This document shows positions 19,116 through 28,224 of a stretch of DNA of 49,465 nucleotides, piece after piece. This DNA is from an uncultured Ectothiorhodospiraceae bacterium (lineage in GTDB: Bacteria; Pseudomonadota; Gammaproteobacteria; S012-40). Numbering within the stretch: the first letter of the stretch is position 1; each line of letters starts with the position of its first letter. Position numbers and translations under genes: made by a program. Where the stretch lies: contig CALZJE010000061.1 in NCBI GenBank assembly GCA_945787715.1, positions 1 to 49,465 on the forward strand. Direction: 5' to 3'. A model generated the notes under the pieces. The model had not been told where the DNA came from, did not search any database, and saw only the letters and a program-made list of their open reading frames with translations.

Positions 19116-19231
19116 ATTCGAAAATAGCTACGCTGTATTACAAATACCTATGTGACAAATAAAAGAGACATTTTGTTAACATGCAGCATTTATCAATGCC
19201 CGCCTTAAACAAAACAACCTATTGATATAAA

Positions 19232-19261
19232 ACAAAAAGGGTAGCCACATATGACTACCCT
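19232..19261 (-). terminator. rho-independent terminator of purC
   Basis: AGGGTAG and CTACCCT form a stem with a 10-nt loop, followed on the minus strand by TTTTTGTTTT. It is placed 27 bp past the purC stop, ending the dapA-bamC-purC unit. Confidence 0.75.
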
Positions 19262-19287
19262 CTGCACTTATTTCGAGTTGAAATAAA

Positions 19288-20001
19288 TTAATTCAGTTTA
19301 ACACCGAGCCGATGCGCCACTTCCTCATAAGCTTCAACAACCCCTCCCAGCCCCTGTCGAAAGCGGTCTTTATCCATTTTCTTGCGGGTTTCAGAATCCC
19401 ACAAACGACAGCCATCCGGTGAAAATTCATCGCCCAGTACGATTTCTCCATCAAATCGACCAAACTCCAGTTTGAAATCGACTAATAAAAGACCTGCATC
19501 TAAGAACAAAGCTTTTAGCACTTCATTAACTTTAAACGTTAAACGCTTCATCTCATCAATTTCAGCATCTTCCGCCCAAGCAAATGAGCGAATATGAGAT
19601 TCGTTGATCATCGGATCGTGTAGCTCATCATTTTTAAGAAAAAGCTCAAATGTAGGTGGGATTAAATCCAGCCCCTCCTCAACACCTAAGCGACGGCACA
19701 AACTGCCCGCTGCAATATTTCGTACCACGCATTCTACTGGAATCATATCGAGTTTTTTAACCAGTGACTCCTGATCAGAAAGTACTTTAATATGCTGGGT
19801 AGGCACGCCCTCTTTTTCCAACAACCCCATAATGAAAGCATTAAAACGATTATTGATCATGCCTTTTCGATCTAACTGATCGACTTTTTGACCGTCAAAT
19901 GCCGATGTATCGTTGCGAAATAGCAGAATTAATTTATCGGCCTCGTCAGTATAGTAGACCGATTTTGCCTTGCCTGCGTATAGTTCTTCTCTTTTTTCCA
20001 T
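19288..20001 (-). CDS. purC: SAICAR synthetase
   Basis: This 237-residue protein is the usual length for bacterial PurC. It starts [20 protein letters not shown] with the nucleotide-binding GKAKSVY loop. It contains the substrate-binding [11 protein letters not shown] and the [11 protein letters not shown] and [13 protein letters not shown] signatures. It joins CAIR and aspartate with ATP in purine synthesis, in the cytoplasm. It lies 30 bp downstream of bamC in the conserved dapA-bamC-purC order. Confidence 0.97.
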   Translation of the reverse strand: MEKREELYAGKAKSVYYTDEADKLILLFRNDTSAFDGQKVDQLDRKGMINNRFNAFIMGLLEKEGVPTQHIKVLSDQESLVKKLDMIPVECVVRNIAAGSLCRRLGVEEGLDLIPPTFELFLKNDELHDPMINESHIRSFAWAEDAEIDEMKRLTFKVNEVLKALFLDAGLLLVDFKLEFGRFDGEIVLGDEFSPDGCRLWDSETRKKMDKDRFRQGLGGVVEAYEEVAHRLGVKLN

Positions 20002-20031
20002 GCGGAAATAAACCTTTGCCCTTAATTGGTT

Positions 20032-21021
20032 TTAGAAAAAACCATGTAATTTTTCTAAATAAGCACGTGCTGCGCTTGTTCGATCAGGTTGACCTTCATC
20101 AGACAATACCTCTACATGCGTTTTTTTGTTCTCTTCTTTCAACTGCAATCGATAAACAGAACGGTCACTATCTGATAACGAGAAACCAGGGATAAAATCG
20201 CTAGTTCTACCGCCCTCTGTGGCTCTGATATCAATCCAGCCCTGAGTTTTATCTTTCAGAGTCACTACATGCCCCATACGATCAATTGCCTGTAGAGTAA
20301 ACTTCCAGGATCGATTAAACGATTCCTTCATGAGAATATGGGGAATATCGCCTTCTAAGACCAATCTTGTATCATCCGCCCTTTTTGCAGCACTAGCGAG
20401 TAATGCTTCTTTTCGTTCTGCATTTAATCCAAGATAGCTTAGTAAGTCACCCAACACTTCGATCTCAATTTCAGGATCATAGACATCATCAGCCCAGCCC
20501 CGAACCATTTCACCTTCTATCACATCTACCTGCATGCCACGGTAAGATAAATAGAGTTCCGTTGTTCTGCCACCGTCGCTAGACTCTAAACGAACGCGAA
20601 ATCGATCCTTAACAAATTTTGAGTCATAATTTTCCACCCATTCTGTTTCCATCAATCCTAATTTGATGTTCTTCCATTTCAAGGGCACTTTGTTAGAAAT
20701 CCAGTAGTTTCTTACCTCATCCCAAACATCGTCAGGTGCAGCCTCAATACGCAACCAACGCAACTTTCCATCTTTTTCAAGAGAGACGTTTGCGCCATCG
20801 GCAAGCACAACTTTTTTTCGTTCTATGGATGCAACCTGTGGAATTTCGAATCCACTATCAACACTTAAAAGCGTTAGATCGGGAGGTACTTCTAAAGGTG
20901 GCAAGCTAGGTTGATGCTTGTAAAAATTACCGCCTTTAGATGAACAACCAACTAAAGTTACTACTAAAATAGCAACTGAAGAAACAAGCAACACAGAAAT
21001 GATACTGCGGAAGAGTGACAT
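20032..21021 (-). CDS. bamC: BAM complex lipoprotein BamC
   Basis: This 329-residue lipoprotein has a signal ending in VTLVGCSSKG. The unstructured N-terminal segment after the lipid Cys (HQPSLPPLEVPPDLT) corresponds to the part of BamC that contacts BamD. Two helix-grip domains follow. It is an accessory subunit of the outer-membrane protein assembly machine. Sequence conservation of BamC is low across proteobacteria, so the call rests partly on its position: it starts 8 bp after dapA and is followed by purC, exactly as in other gammaproteobacteria. Confidence 0.88.
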   Translation of the reverse strand: MSLFRSIISVLLVSSVAILVVTLVGCSSKGGNFYKHQPSLPPLEVPPDLTLLSVDSGFEIPQVASIERKKVVLADGANVSLEKDGKLRWLRIEAAPDDVWDEVRNYWISNKVPLKWKNIKLGLMETEWVENYDSKFVKDRFRVRLESSDGGRTTELYLSYRGMQVDVIEGEMVRGWADDVYDPEIEIEVLGDLLSYLGLNAERKEALLASAAKRADDTRLVLEGDIPHILMKESFNRSWKFTLQAIDRMGHVVTLKDKTQGWIDIRATEGGRTSDFIPGFSLSDSDRSVYRLQLKEENKKTHVEVLSDEGQPDRTSAARAYLEKLHGFF

Positions 21022-21029
21022 AGTATTCC

Positions 21030-21905
21030 TTAAATTAATTGAGCGCTTTTCATTGCCTGGCGAAGCTTGGTGTGATGCTCCGTAGAAAAATGAGTAAGAG
21101 GCAATCGAATACCCGGTGGGATCAAATCCATTTCAAAAAGAGCCCATTTGACTGGGATAGGATTCGCTTCTAAAAACAGGTCATGATGCAAACCCACTAA
21201 ACATGAATTTAACTCTCGCGCTTTATCCATGTTGCCAGCTAATGCAGCCACGAATGCCTCGTGCATACGTGCTGGAGCGACATTGGCTGTCACAGAAATG
21301 ACGCCTTTTCCACCATGAGCGATAGCTTCGAGTGCTATATCATCATCACCACTATATATACCAAAATCTGGCCCACATAATTCAGCGAGTTTTTCGATAC
21401 GCGCTAAACTACCTGTCGCTTCTTTAACGCCAATGATATTTTTGATTTTGGAGAGTCTTTGTACAGTTTCAGGCAACATATCAACCGCAGTTCGACCAGG
21501 AACATTATATAATATCAATGGCAGATCCACTGATTCAGCTAAATACTTGTAATGCTCATACAAGCCATTTTGGGTAGGCTTGTTATAATATGGAGTAACG
21601 ACCAAACAGGCATCTGCACCGGCTTCGCGCGCGCATTCACCCAACTTCTTAGCTTCAGCAGTAGAATTTGATCCTGTTCCAGCAATCACTGGCACACGTT
21701 TATTCGCTTTTTCAACAACAAATCGAACAACGTCGCAATGCTCTTTTGTCGTCAAAGTGGCAGACTCACCAGTCGTACCAACAGCAACAATTGCATCCGT
21801 GCCGGCATTTACATGCATTTCTACTAATGAGTCCAGTGCCGCAAAGTCTATGGACCCATCAGGATGCATGGGTGTAACCAGCGCCACCATACTGCCTTGA
21901 AACAT
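21030..21905 (-). CDS. dapA: 4-hydroxy-tetrahydrodipicolinate synthase
   Basis: The ATG at 21905 (MFQGSMVALVTPM) aligns with the known DapA start and gives 291 residues. A longer frame from a TTG at 21965 is rejected. Visible are VGTTGESATLT (pyruvate pocket), the Tyr of ILYNVPGRTAVD and the Schiff-base Lys in GVKEATGS. It condenses pyruvate with aspartate semialdehyde in lysine and diaminopimelate synthesis. It is the first gene of dapA-bamC-purC and diverges from bcp. Confidence 0.97.
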   Translation of the reverse strand: MFQGSMVALVTPMHPDGSIDFAALDSLVEMHVNAGTDAIVAVGTTGESATLTTKEHCDVVRFVVEKANKRVPVIAGTGSNSTAEAKKLGECAREAGADACLVVTPYYNKPTQNGLYEHYKYLAESVDLPLILYNVPGRTAVDMLPETVQRLSKIKNIIGVKEATGSLARIEKLAELCGPDFGIYSGDDDIALEAIAHGGKGVISVTANVAPARMHEAFVAALAGNMDKARELNSCLVGLHHDLFLEANPIPVKWALFEMDLIPPGIRLPLTHFSTEHHTKLRQAMKSAQLI

Positions 21906-22203
21906 GGTTGTCTCCAAAAAATTGAACAAAAGGCGAATAGTACTGATCTCGCTATCATTAAGCAAGATTGAGATAGATGAGCCATTGATTATAATTGCAT
22001 ATTAATCCCATCACCTAATGAAGCTTTATAATAAAGTAGTGAGTTTAATCAGATGATACTATTGAGGCTACTCATAGAAAAACTTATTACAAACAAAACA
22101 TTGCAAATCAACAAGATTGATCAACATAAAGAACTATTCTAAGGTAAAATAAATTGTAAACATCACTTATTTTTTGGCTTAGGGAAATTAGGAGGCAAAG
22201 TTC

Positions 22204-22671
22204 ATGTCCCAGGTAGCAATTGAAAAAAAGATTCCAAATTTCACCATTGCCGCAACAGGCGGGCAAAATATTAGTCTAAAAGACTATAGTGGTAAAAACA
22301 TCGTGATCTACTTTTACCCTAAAGATAACACCCCCGGTTGTACAACCGAAGGCCAAAATTTCCGCGACATTCACGACAAATTCAAGCGAGCAAATACAGT
22401 GATTTTTGGGGTTTCCCGCGATAGCGTAAAAACGCACGAAAATTTCAAGGCCAAACACGAGTTCCCCTTTGATTTACTTTCCGATAAAGAGGAAGAGCTA
22501 TGCACTTTGTTTGATGTCATCAAAGAGAAAAAACTTTACGGTAAAGTTCACATGGGCATTGAACGCAGCACTTTTCTTATCGACGAAAAAGGGTTTTTGA
22601 GAAAAGAGTGGCGAAAGGTTAAAGTCGCCGGCCATGTAGAGGAAGTTTTTGCGGCTGTTAAAGAACTATAA
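22204..22671 (+). CDS. bcp: thioredoxin-dependent thiol peroxidase of the Bcp/PrxQ family
   Basis: This 155-residue peroxiredoxin has a strong ribosome site (AGGAGG 7 bp upstream). The peroxidatic Cys46 is in NTPGCTTEGQNFRD. The usual resolving Cys five residues later is absent (Gly-Gln instead of Ala-Cys). The only other Cys is in EELCTLFD, so it is either a one-Cys form or uses that distant Cys. It reduces peroxides in the cytoplasm. Its position beside dapA and a PhoH gene fits gammaproteobacterial bcp. The peroxidase call is firm; the resolving mechanism is not. Confidence 0.93.
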   Translation: MSQVAIEKKIPNFTIAATGGQNISLKDYSGKNIVIYFYPKDNTPGCTTEGQNFRDIHDKFKRANTVIFGVSRDSVKTHENFKAKHEFPFDLLSDKEEELCTLFDVIKEKKLYGKVHMGIERSTFLIDEKGFLRKEWRKVKVAGHVEEVFAAVKEL

Positions 22672-22787
22672 ATTTCAACCCATTAGACCATATCGTGTTT
22701 GTTTCTTGCAGGAGTAAATATACTGGCGAATAGAACAGTAATTGACCTACCCAATCATCAACCGACAACAACTGTGAGGTGTTTTTG

Positions 22788-24200
22788 ATGAACATTAGCG
22801 CATCGAGTCAAAGTGAAACCCGCCTTTTTGTTTTAGATACAAATGTATTGATGCATGATCCAGCATGTATTTTCCGCTTCCAGGAGCACGATATATTTAT
22901 CCCCATGATGGTGCTGGAAGAACTAGACAAGAACAAGAGAGGCCATTCAGAAGTAGCGCGAAGTGCTCGGCAAGCAAGCCGATTTCTCGAAGACTGCATT
23001 GCCGGAGCAAGCCAAAGCAGCATCGACAATGGCCTGGAACTGCCTTCCGTTAACAATAACAATAACGATACGGTCAGCGGAAAGCTCTTTTTTCAAACCC
23101 GTAATCTCCACCAGGATCTGCCGGCAGACATGCCCGGCAATATCCCAGATAACGTTATTCTCAGCGTTTGCCTTGCCTTAAAAGACGAGGTTAAACATAG
23201 ATCAGTAACTCTGGTCACTAAAGATATCAACCTACGAATCAAAGCAGCAGCTCTTGGTATACCAGCGGAAGACTACAGTAATGACCAGGTTATTGAGGAT
23301 GTAAACCTGCTCTACAAGGGCGCTTGTCAACTAGAAGATGAATTTTGGAGTACTCATAGCGAAGGCATGGAAGCCTGGCAAGATCAAGGGCGAGCTTTTT
23401 ACCAATTTAAGGGTGAAGACTTGGGCGACTGGTATCCCAATGAATTCATATTCAACGATAAAGATGGGTTTTATTCCATCGTAAGAGAGCATGATGCAAC
23501 TAGCGCAAAAATCGAAGTATTAACCGACTACATTAACAGCTCCCATAGTGTCTGGGGGATTCACGCACGTAATCGAGAACAGAATTTTGCACTCAATGTT
23601 CTTATGGATCCAACCATTGATTTTGTTTCGGTTCTTGGCTTGGCGGGCTCAGGTAAAACGCTGCTAACACTCGCTGCCGCACTCACGCAAACGCTTGAAC
23701 AAAAGGCCTATCAAGAGATTATCGTAACGCGTGTCACTGTGCCAGTTGGCGAAGACATTGGTTACCTTCCGGGTACTGAAGAAGAGAAAATGACTCCCTG
23801 GATGGGGGCACTCATGGATAATCTAGAAGTACTGACTACGCCCCAAGGCGCAGGTGAATGGGAACGAGCAGCGACAAATGATTTACTGCAAAAACGGATA
23901 AAAATTCGCTCCCTGAATTTCATGCGAGGTAGAACATTTTTAAACAAATTCGTCATCATTGATGAAGCGCAAAACTTAACATCAAAACAGATGAAGACGC
24001 TAATAACGCGTGCAGGCCCTGGCACTAAGGTCGTTTGCCTGGGTAATGTGGCACAAATAGATACACCCTATTTGACAGAAACCACTTCGGGATTAACCTA
24101 TGTTGTCGACAGATTCAAAGACTGGGACCACAGTGCTCACATAACACTGCAACGTGGAGAACGCTCTCGTCTGGCGGATTATGCGTCAGAAGTTTTGTAA
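22788..24200 (+). CDS. PIN domain-PhoH family ATPase
   Basis: The ATG at 22788, with AGG 9 bp upstream, gives 470 residues. A GTG at 22779 would add three. The N-terminal PIN nuclease domain (about 8-135) starts LFVLDTNVLMHDP and keeps the acidic residues in LVTKDINLRIKA. The C-terminal PhoH domain (about 240-465) has Walker A GLAGSGKTLLTL and Walker B FVIIDEAQNLT. The family is an RNA-binding ATPase/helicase joined to an RNase. It is monocistronic between bcp and a terminator. Confidence 0.92.
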   Translation: MNISASSQSETRLFVLDTNVLMHDPACIFRFQEHDIFIPMMVLEELDKNKRGHSEVARSARQASRFLEDCIAGASQSSIDNGLELPSVNNNNNDTVSGKLFFQTRNLHQDLPADMPGNIPDNVILSVCLALKDEVKHRSVTLVTKDINLRIKAAALGIPAEDYSNDQVIEDVNLLYKGACQLEDEFWSTHSEGMEAWQDQGRAFYQFKGEDLGDWYPNEFIFNDKDGFYSIVREHDATSAKIEVLTDYINSSHSVWGIHARNREQNFALNVLMDPTIDFVSVLGLAGSGKTLLTLAAALTQTLEQKAYQEIIVTRVTVPVGEDIGYLPGTEEEKMTPWMGALMDNLEVLTTPQGAGEWERAATNDLLQKRIKIRSLNFMRGRTFLNKFVIIDEAQNLTSKQMKTLITRAGPGTKVVCLGNVAQIDTPYLTETTSGLTYVVDRFKDWDHSAHITLQRGERSRLADYASEVL

Positions 24201-24214
24201 CGACTCTTTCTAAA

Positions 24215-24246
24215 CAAAAAAGGCAGCTTTTATAGCTGCCTTTTTC
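24215..24246. terminator. bidirectional terminator between the PhoH and PerM-like genes
   Basis: AAAAAGGCAGCT and AGCTGCCTTTTT flank a short loop in the 68-bp convergent gap. It ends in T runs on both strands, so it can serve both genes. Confidence 0.85.
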
Positions 24247-24268
24247 CATTCCAAAAAATCCTGCCAGA

Positions 24269-25345
24269 CTAATCTGAATTTACCACCCGTTCTGGCTCTT
24301 TATTTTCAGGCCAAGCGTTGAGTACTGCCTTGACAAGCGTTGCCAGTGGAATCGCAAAAAAGACACCCCAAATTCCCCATAGCCCACCAAAAAATATTAT
24401 CGCAATAATGATTGCAACTGGGTGAAGATTGACAGCCTCCGAGAACAAGAGAGGCACCAATACATTGCCATCCAATGCTTGAATTATTCCATAAACCAAC
24501 ATGAGATATCCAAACTCTGAAGTCCAGCCCCACTGGAAAAATGCCACAAGAGCAACAGGGATAGTAACGAGTGTCGCGCCAACAAAGGGTACCAGTACGG
24601 ATAATCCAACCAATATCCCCAGTAGAAACGCATAATTCAATCCCATAAACGCAAACGCTATAAAACTGGCTCCACCAATAATGATGATCTCGACGATTTT
24701 TCCGCGAATGTAGTTACCGATTTGCTGATCCATTTCGACCCACACTTCCTGAACCATTGTACTTTTGGCAGGCATAAAGCTGCTCAGCCAGCTCCAAATT
24801 ATCACTTTATCTTTCAGAAAGAAAAACACCAGCAAGACCATAAGAATCATATAAACTAGCCAAGTCAATAAACCCTGAACAGAAGCCAGGGAAAATGACA
24901 ACACAACTTGGCTTAGTTTAGCTATTTCTGTACGCACCATTGCCATCACATCGTTTATCTGCGCAGGCGTAATTGCACCAGGATAACTTTCAGGTAATTG
25001 CAAAGCCTCCTGTTGGATACGCCCTACCATCTTGGGGAGCTCACCTACAAACTGGGAAATCTGCTCAAAAAGTAACGGAGTCAAGCCAACAAAACTTATT
25101 GTTAGCACCGCAAAGAAGATGCTGAATACCGATATGGCAGCAACCTTCCTCCCAATTTTTCTTTTCTGTAGCTTTAATACAAGCGCTTCAAGCATATAGG
25201 CAATAACAATTGCAGCTAGCAAAGGGATTAAAATATCGCCTATAAAAATGATAATTGTAAAACCACAAATTAGCAGTAGCGCAAGAATAACAACCTGTGG
25301 ATTGGAGAAGTGGCGTTCGTACCACTGCTTAAGCATTTCTATCAT
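24269..25345 (-). CDS. AI-2E/PerM family membrane permease
   Basis: This 358-residue integral membrane protein has about seven to eight TM segments: a pair near 17-50, further ones near 70-90, 150-180, and a cluster at 215-340. It has the family pattern GILVGLSVLVPFVGATL followed by IQALDGNVLVPLLFSEAVNLHP and GGLWGIWGVFFAIPLATL. Members export quorum signals or act as sodium/proton antiporters; which applies here is open. Its start overlaps the stop of the 121-residue gene by 4 bp. The position near dapA-bcp matches perM in other gammaproteobacteria. Confidence 0.9.
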   Translation of the reverse strand: MIEMLKQWYERHFSNPQVVILALLLICGFTIIIFIGDILIPLLAAIVIAYMLEALVLKLQKRKIGRKVAAISVFSIFFAVLTISFVGLTPLLFEQISQFVGELPKMVGRIQQEALQLPESYPGAITPAQINDVMAMVRTEIAKLSQVVLSFSLASVQGLLTWLVYMILMVLLVFFFLKDKVIIWSWLSSFMPAKSTMVQEVWVEMDQQIGNYIRGKIVEIIIIGGASFIAFAFMGLNYAFLLGILVGLSVLVPFVGATLVTIPVALVAFFQWGWTSEFGYLMLVYGIIQALDGNVLVPLLFSEAVNLHPVAIIIAIIFFGGLWGIWGVFFAIPLATLVKAVLNAWPENKEPERVVNSD

Positions 25346-25707
25346 GGGGCTTCGCTTTCTTTCTTTCTTTTTTCGTATCGAGTCTGGAATAGCTGCTCTA
25401 ATTCTAAAATGACATCTTTTTTTGCACGACCTTGCATCACATGCTGCGACATCAAGTTAGATGCCTCATCCAGCAATGTTGCTTTTTCTAACATGAAGTA
25501 ACTTTCCGATAAACGCTTCAGGGCACCAACAACACTTTCACTCTCTTTGGCTTCAATATATTTTGGTTCTTTTAATTGTGAATATTGGGCTGTATCAGCC
25601 AACAGTTCATTTTGTGCGAGAAATGTTGCAAATTTCAATAACGCACTCTTATCCTCATCACTTAAAATCCGATAGGATTGCAATAATTTTTTTTCACTTC
25701 CATCCAT
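25342..25707 (-). CDS. small helical protein of unknown function
   Basis: This 121-residue protein is highly charged and predicted almost all-helical. There is no signal peptide, TM segment or recognised domain. It has Leu heptads near RILSDEDKSALLKFATFLAQ and a Lys/Arg-rich end (RYEKRKKESEAP), so it is probably cytoplasmic. The ATGA overlap with the permease gene shows translational coupling and suggests it assists that protein. I cannot name a family. Confidence 0.7.
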   Translation of the reverse strand: MDGSEKKLLQSYRILSDEDKSALLKFATFLAQNELLADTAQYSQLKEPKYIEAKESESVVGALKRLSESYFMLEKATLLDEASNLMSQHVMQGRAKKDVILELEQLFQTRYEKRKKESEAP

Positions 25708-25821
25708 AGCTCTAGATTATAAAGTTCCCGATACACCAGCATAAAACAGACAAATAAACTCCTGCTTACTTATGCATCATAGATTTAAGAATTAAACATT
25801 GTAGAGAACAATCGTAGGAAA

Positions 25822-26733
25822 TCAAACACCTGATTCAGGATGTGCGGCACAATATTGGCGAGCAAATTCTAATAGTTCTTCCATTGCACGCTGCCTGAAC
25901 TTCTGCTTCTGATGAACAAAGGAAAATGGCCTTTCCAGCGGAGGGTCTAATGGGATGGCGACGAGTGTACGTAATTTAAGCTCTTTGATCAATGTTGCTT
26001 TGGACAACACAGCGATTCCAATACCTGCCTCAACAGCACCTTTAATTGCCTCAGGACTGCCAAGCTCCATGATAATATCCAGCTCAGCGGGGCTAGCCCC
26101 AACTTCTTGCATATATTCGTTGATCACCTCGCGTGTTCCAGAACCTTCTTCCCGGCATATATAGGGATTCCCGGTTAAATCTTCAACACTGAGTTTCTCT
26201 TTATTCGCGAGCGGGTGATTTGGGGCAACAATGGCGACAAGTTGATCTTTTTTACAAAGCTCAACAGCCAAATTTTTATTTGCCACTGGAGCCTCGACAA
26301 CCCCCAAATCGATGACATTACTTTCAACCATTGAAACAATGCCTTCCGTATTTGAGACTTTCAGCCTCACATTTACATCAGGGTATTTTGATTTAAAGTC
26401 ACCCAACAGTGCTGGCAACATATATTCGGCAATCGTAGTGCTTGCGCCAATGATCAAAACGCCACTCACTTCACCAGTGAGCTCTTTAATCGCATGATCC
26501 ATTTCAGCATAAAGCTCAAATATTCTGCCACCAATTTCGTAAACACGCTTACCAGCTTCGGTTAAACTGATGCGATTATGCGTTCTATCAAATAGTCTAG
26601 TGTTGAAATACTCCTCAAGTTGACGCACTTGAAAAGTTACTGCAGGTTGGGTCATATGTAACGCTTCTGCAGCTTTTGTGAAGCTGAGATGCTTAGCTAC
26701 CGAGTGAAATACTTGTAACCGTCTATCAGCCAT
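25822..26733 (-). CDS. LysR-type transcriptional regulator
   Basis: The ATG at 26733, with AAGGT just upstream, gives 303 residues. The winged helix-turn-helix is at the N-terminus (LSFTKAAEALHMTQPAVTFQVRQLEE). A periplasmic-binding-like effector domain follows (SGVLIIGASTTIAEYMLPALL onward). The sequence style resembles CbbR/CysB-like regulators, but the effector cannot be read from the sequence. It lies 127 bp downstream of the persulfide dioxygenase gene on the same strand, so control of the sulfur genes beside it is a fair inference. Confidence 0.9.
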   Translation of the reverse strand: MADRRLQVFHSVAKHLSFTKAAEALHMTQPAVTFQVRQLEEYFNTRLFDRTHNRISLTEAGKRVYEIGGRIFELYAEMDHAIKELTGEVSGVLIIGASTTIAEYMLPALLGDFKSKYPDVNVRLKVSNTEGIVSMVESNVIDLGVVEAPVANKNLAVELCKKDQLVAIVAPNHPLANKEKLSVEDLTGNPYICREEGSGTREVINEYMQEVGASPAELDIIMELGSPEAIKGAVEAGIGIAVLSKATLIKELKLRTLVAIPLDPPLERPFSFVHQKQKFRQRAMEELLEFARQYCAAHPESGV

Positions 26734-26813
26734 AGTGACCTTTTGGTTTGACAAATAAAAGAAACTTTACATATTGATAATATCAGCTAATAACCATAAA
26801 TCAAATGCTAATA

Positions 26814-26849
26814 TCTAGAAAGATCAGTTAGACGTGAAGATAGAGTGCA
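26814..26849. repeat. possible solo end of the soxY-soxZ MITE-like element
   Basis: TCTAGAAAGATCAGTTAGAC and the next 16 bases match the left end of the element at 33576 in roughly 28 of 36 positions (one gap), including ATAGAG. No matching right end or duplication is seen. It lies just after the ETHE1-type gene stop. Confidence 0.35.
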
Positions 26850-26860
26850 CTAGGCGGCGA

Positions 26861-27553
26861 TTAATTCGAATCCGACCCGCAAGCCAAGTTACCAGGAATG
26901 GCAACCGACATATAACGAGGATTCGGTAAATCCATCGAATCCATAATCTCAACAAATTCCGCTTTGGATTTATTCCCGCCAAGCCGAGGGTTAAGCCTCT
27001 TCTCTTCATCGATAGTTGTGCTCGTAAATCCAGCGTAATCATGACCAGGATAAACAATTGTGCTATCTGGTAGTGTGAAGAGTTTTTGAGTAATGGAGTC
27101 GTACAGTGTCGCTGCGTCACCGGCTTGAAAATCAGTACGGCCACAGGCTCGAATGAGCAGAGCATCACCAGTAAAAACGAAACCATCGATTAGATAGGAT
27201 ATACAAGTGTTGGTGTGCCCAGGTGTGAACAGTACTGTAATCTCCTGATCGCCTAAATAAAATACATCGCCTTCCTTAGTTAAAATATCTGCACAATCAG
27301 AATTACTGTTTTCATGTACCACAGTTTTAACAGCGAATGCCTCCCTTAAAGTGCCACCACCTGTGACATGATCGGCATGTATATGTGTTTCAAATGAGTA
27401 TTTCAGAGTAACGTCTAATGATCTTATATAGTCGATATCACGTTGTGTCTGCTCTTTTACTGAGTCAATAATTGCTGCCTCCTTACCTACCTCATCAATA
27501 AGCAAGTAACTGTACGTACAAGTACCTGTATCAAACAATTGCTTTATAATCAT
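26861..27553 (-). CDS. ETHE1/Blh-type persulfide dioxygenase (metallo-beta-lactamase fold)
   Basis: The ATG at 27553 has AGGA 8 bp upstream and gives 230 residues (MIIKQLFDTGTCTYSYLL). Metal site motifs are THIHADHVTGGGTLRE, TPGHTNTC, FTGDALLIRACGRTDFQ and YPGHDYAG. These fit the ETHE1 pattern, in which one iron is held by two His and one Asp; the CGRTDFQ stretch is typical. It oxidises glutathione persulfide or similar sulfane sulfur to sulfite in the cytoplasm. It sits directly downstream of a rhodanese gene, a common partnership. Confidence 0.9.
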   Translation of the reverse strand: MIIKQLFDTGTCTYSYLLIDEVGKEAAIIDSVKEQTQRDIDYIRSLDVTLKYSFETHIHADHVTGGGTLREAFAVKTVVHENSNSDCADILTKEGDVFYLGDQEITVLFTPGHTNTCISYLIDGFVFTGDALLIRACGRTDFQAGDAATLYDSITQKLFTLPDSTIVYPGHDYAGFTSTTIDEEKRLNPRLGGNKSKAEFVEIMDSMDLPNPRYMSVAIPGNLACGSDSN

Positions 27554-27607
27554 AAACATAATCCTTTTGCAAATGAGCGAACAACAAAGCAACTTCTTTT
27601 CATATGA

Positions 27608-27886
27608 TCACAAATTACTCAAAGCTCCGGCATTGTGCACATTCTGAAATCCCATATTCTCTAAAAGCATTTGCGCTTGAGCGCTCCTCCCTCCTGTTCG
27701 GCAATAAACAATGACAGGCTTAGAAGAATCCATATGTTTAGCATTTTGAGGTAATTTAGGTAACGGAATATTCAAAGCTCCAGGCTTAGAACCCTGTTTA
27801 AATTCTAATTCTGAGCGCACATCAAGTAATTGCGCACCTTTACCTATTAATATTTTAGCTTGTTCAGCGGAAATTACATGATTCAT
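27608..27886 (-). CDS. single-domain rhodanese (sulfurtransferase)
   Basis: The ATG at 27886 has GAGGA 5 bp upstream and gives 92 residues. An in-frame ATG at 27898 has no ribosome site. The rhodanese fold shows QLLDVRSELEFKQG and the active loop VYCRTGGRSAQAQ with the catalytic Cys, then LENMGFQNVHNAGAL. The loop is CRTGGR, a thiosulfate/persulfide transferase type. It is expected to move sulfane sulfur between thiols in the cytoplasm and is co-transcribed with the ETHE1-type gene 54 bp downstream. A dyad lies just upstream of its start. Confidence 0.92.
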   Translation of the reverse strand: MNHVISAEQAKILIGKGAQLLDVRSELEFKQGSKPGALNIPLPKLPQNAKHMDSSKPVIVYCRTGGRSAQAQMLLENMGFQNVHNAGALSNL

Positions 27887-27907
27887 TCTCGTCCTCATTT
27901 GTTATAG

Positions 27908-27934
27908 ATCATTGTCTGTTCTATCGACAATGAT
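27908..27934. promoter_or_regulatory. perfect inverted repeat upstream of the rhodanese-ETHE1 pair
   Basis: ATCATTGTC and GACAATGAT (9-bp perfect arms, 9-bp spacer) are centred about 35 bp upstream of the rhodanese ATG. The length fits a dimeric repressor operator. Whether the LysR regulator or another factor binds it cannot be told from the sequence. Confidence 0.5.
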
Positions 27935-28080
27935 TAAAATCTATTAAGGCAAATTATGAAGTGAAAATAAAAAAGGAAGAGTAGTTCTCAAGAGTTGAAA
28001 AGCGTATGAATAAAAAATAGGTAAAACAAGCACATCTCTTAGAGAGACTCAGTTTGAACAGTGTTACAGAGGGGAGTTAT

Positions 28081-28224
28081 TTACCGAGAAGTCAATTGTC
28101 GAACCTGAACAAGCACTGCATGCATTTTCCGCTGCCGATATGAGCGCTTAATGTTTTGACGGGATAATAAAATAATACTACAACTAAAAAAAATTAATCC
28201 GAACACCATAAAGATGGTACTCAT
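28081..28224 (-). CDS. 47-residue membrane protein
   Basis: This is a short frame starting at the ATG complementary to 28222-28224. A very good ribosome site, GAGGGAG, lies 7 bp upstream. The product starts MSTIFMVFGLIFFSCSIILL, one TM helix, then a strongly basic tail (RQNIKRSYRQRKMHAV) that would face the cytoplasm. It sits alone between the rhodanese gene and the unknown gene at 28442-29284, on the same strand, inside the sulfur block. The ribosome site and the TM-plus-basic-tail design make it likely real. Function is unknown. Confidence 0.6.
   Translation of the reverse strand: MSTIFMVFGLIFFSCSIILLSRQNIKRSYRQRKMHAVLVQVRQLTSR

Noticed and set aside
21906-21965. N-terminal extension of dapA from a TTG
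   Set aside because: DapA proteins start at the MFQGS-like ATG; the extension has no family match.
26824-27186. 120-codon frame opposite in phase to the ETHE1-type gene
   Set aside because: It is a shadow of the metallo-beta-lactamase coding sequence.
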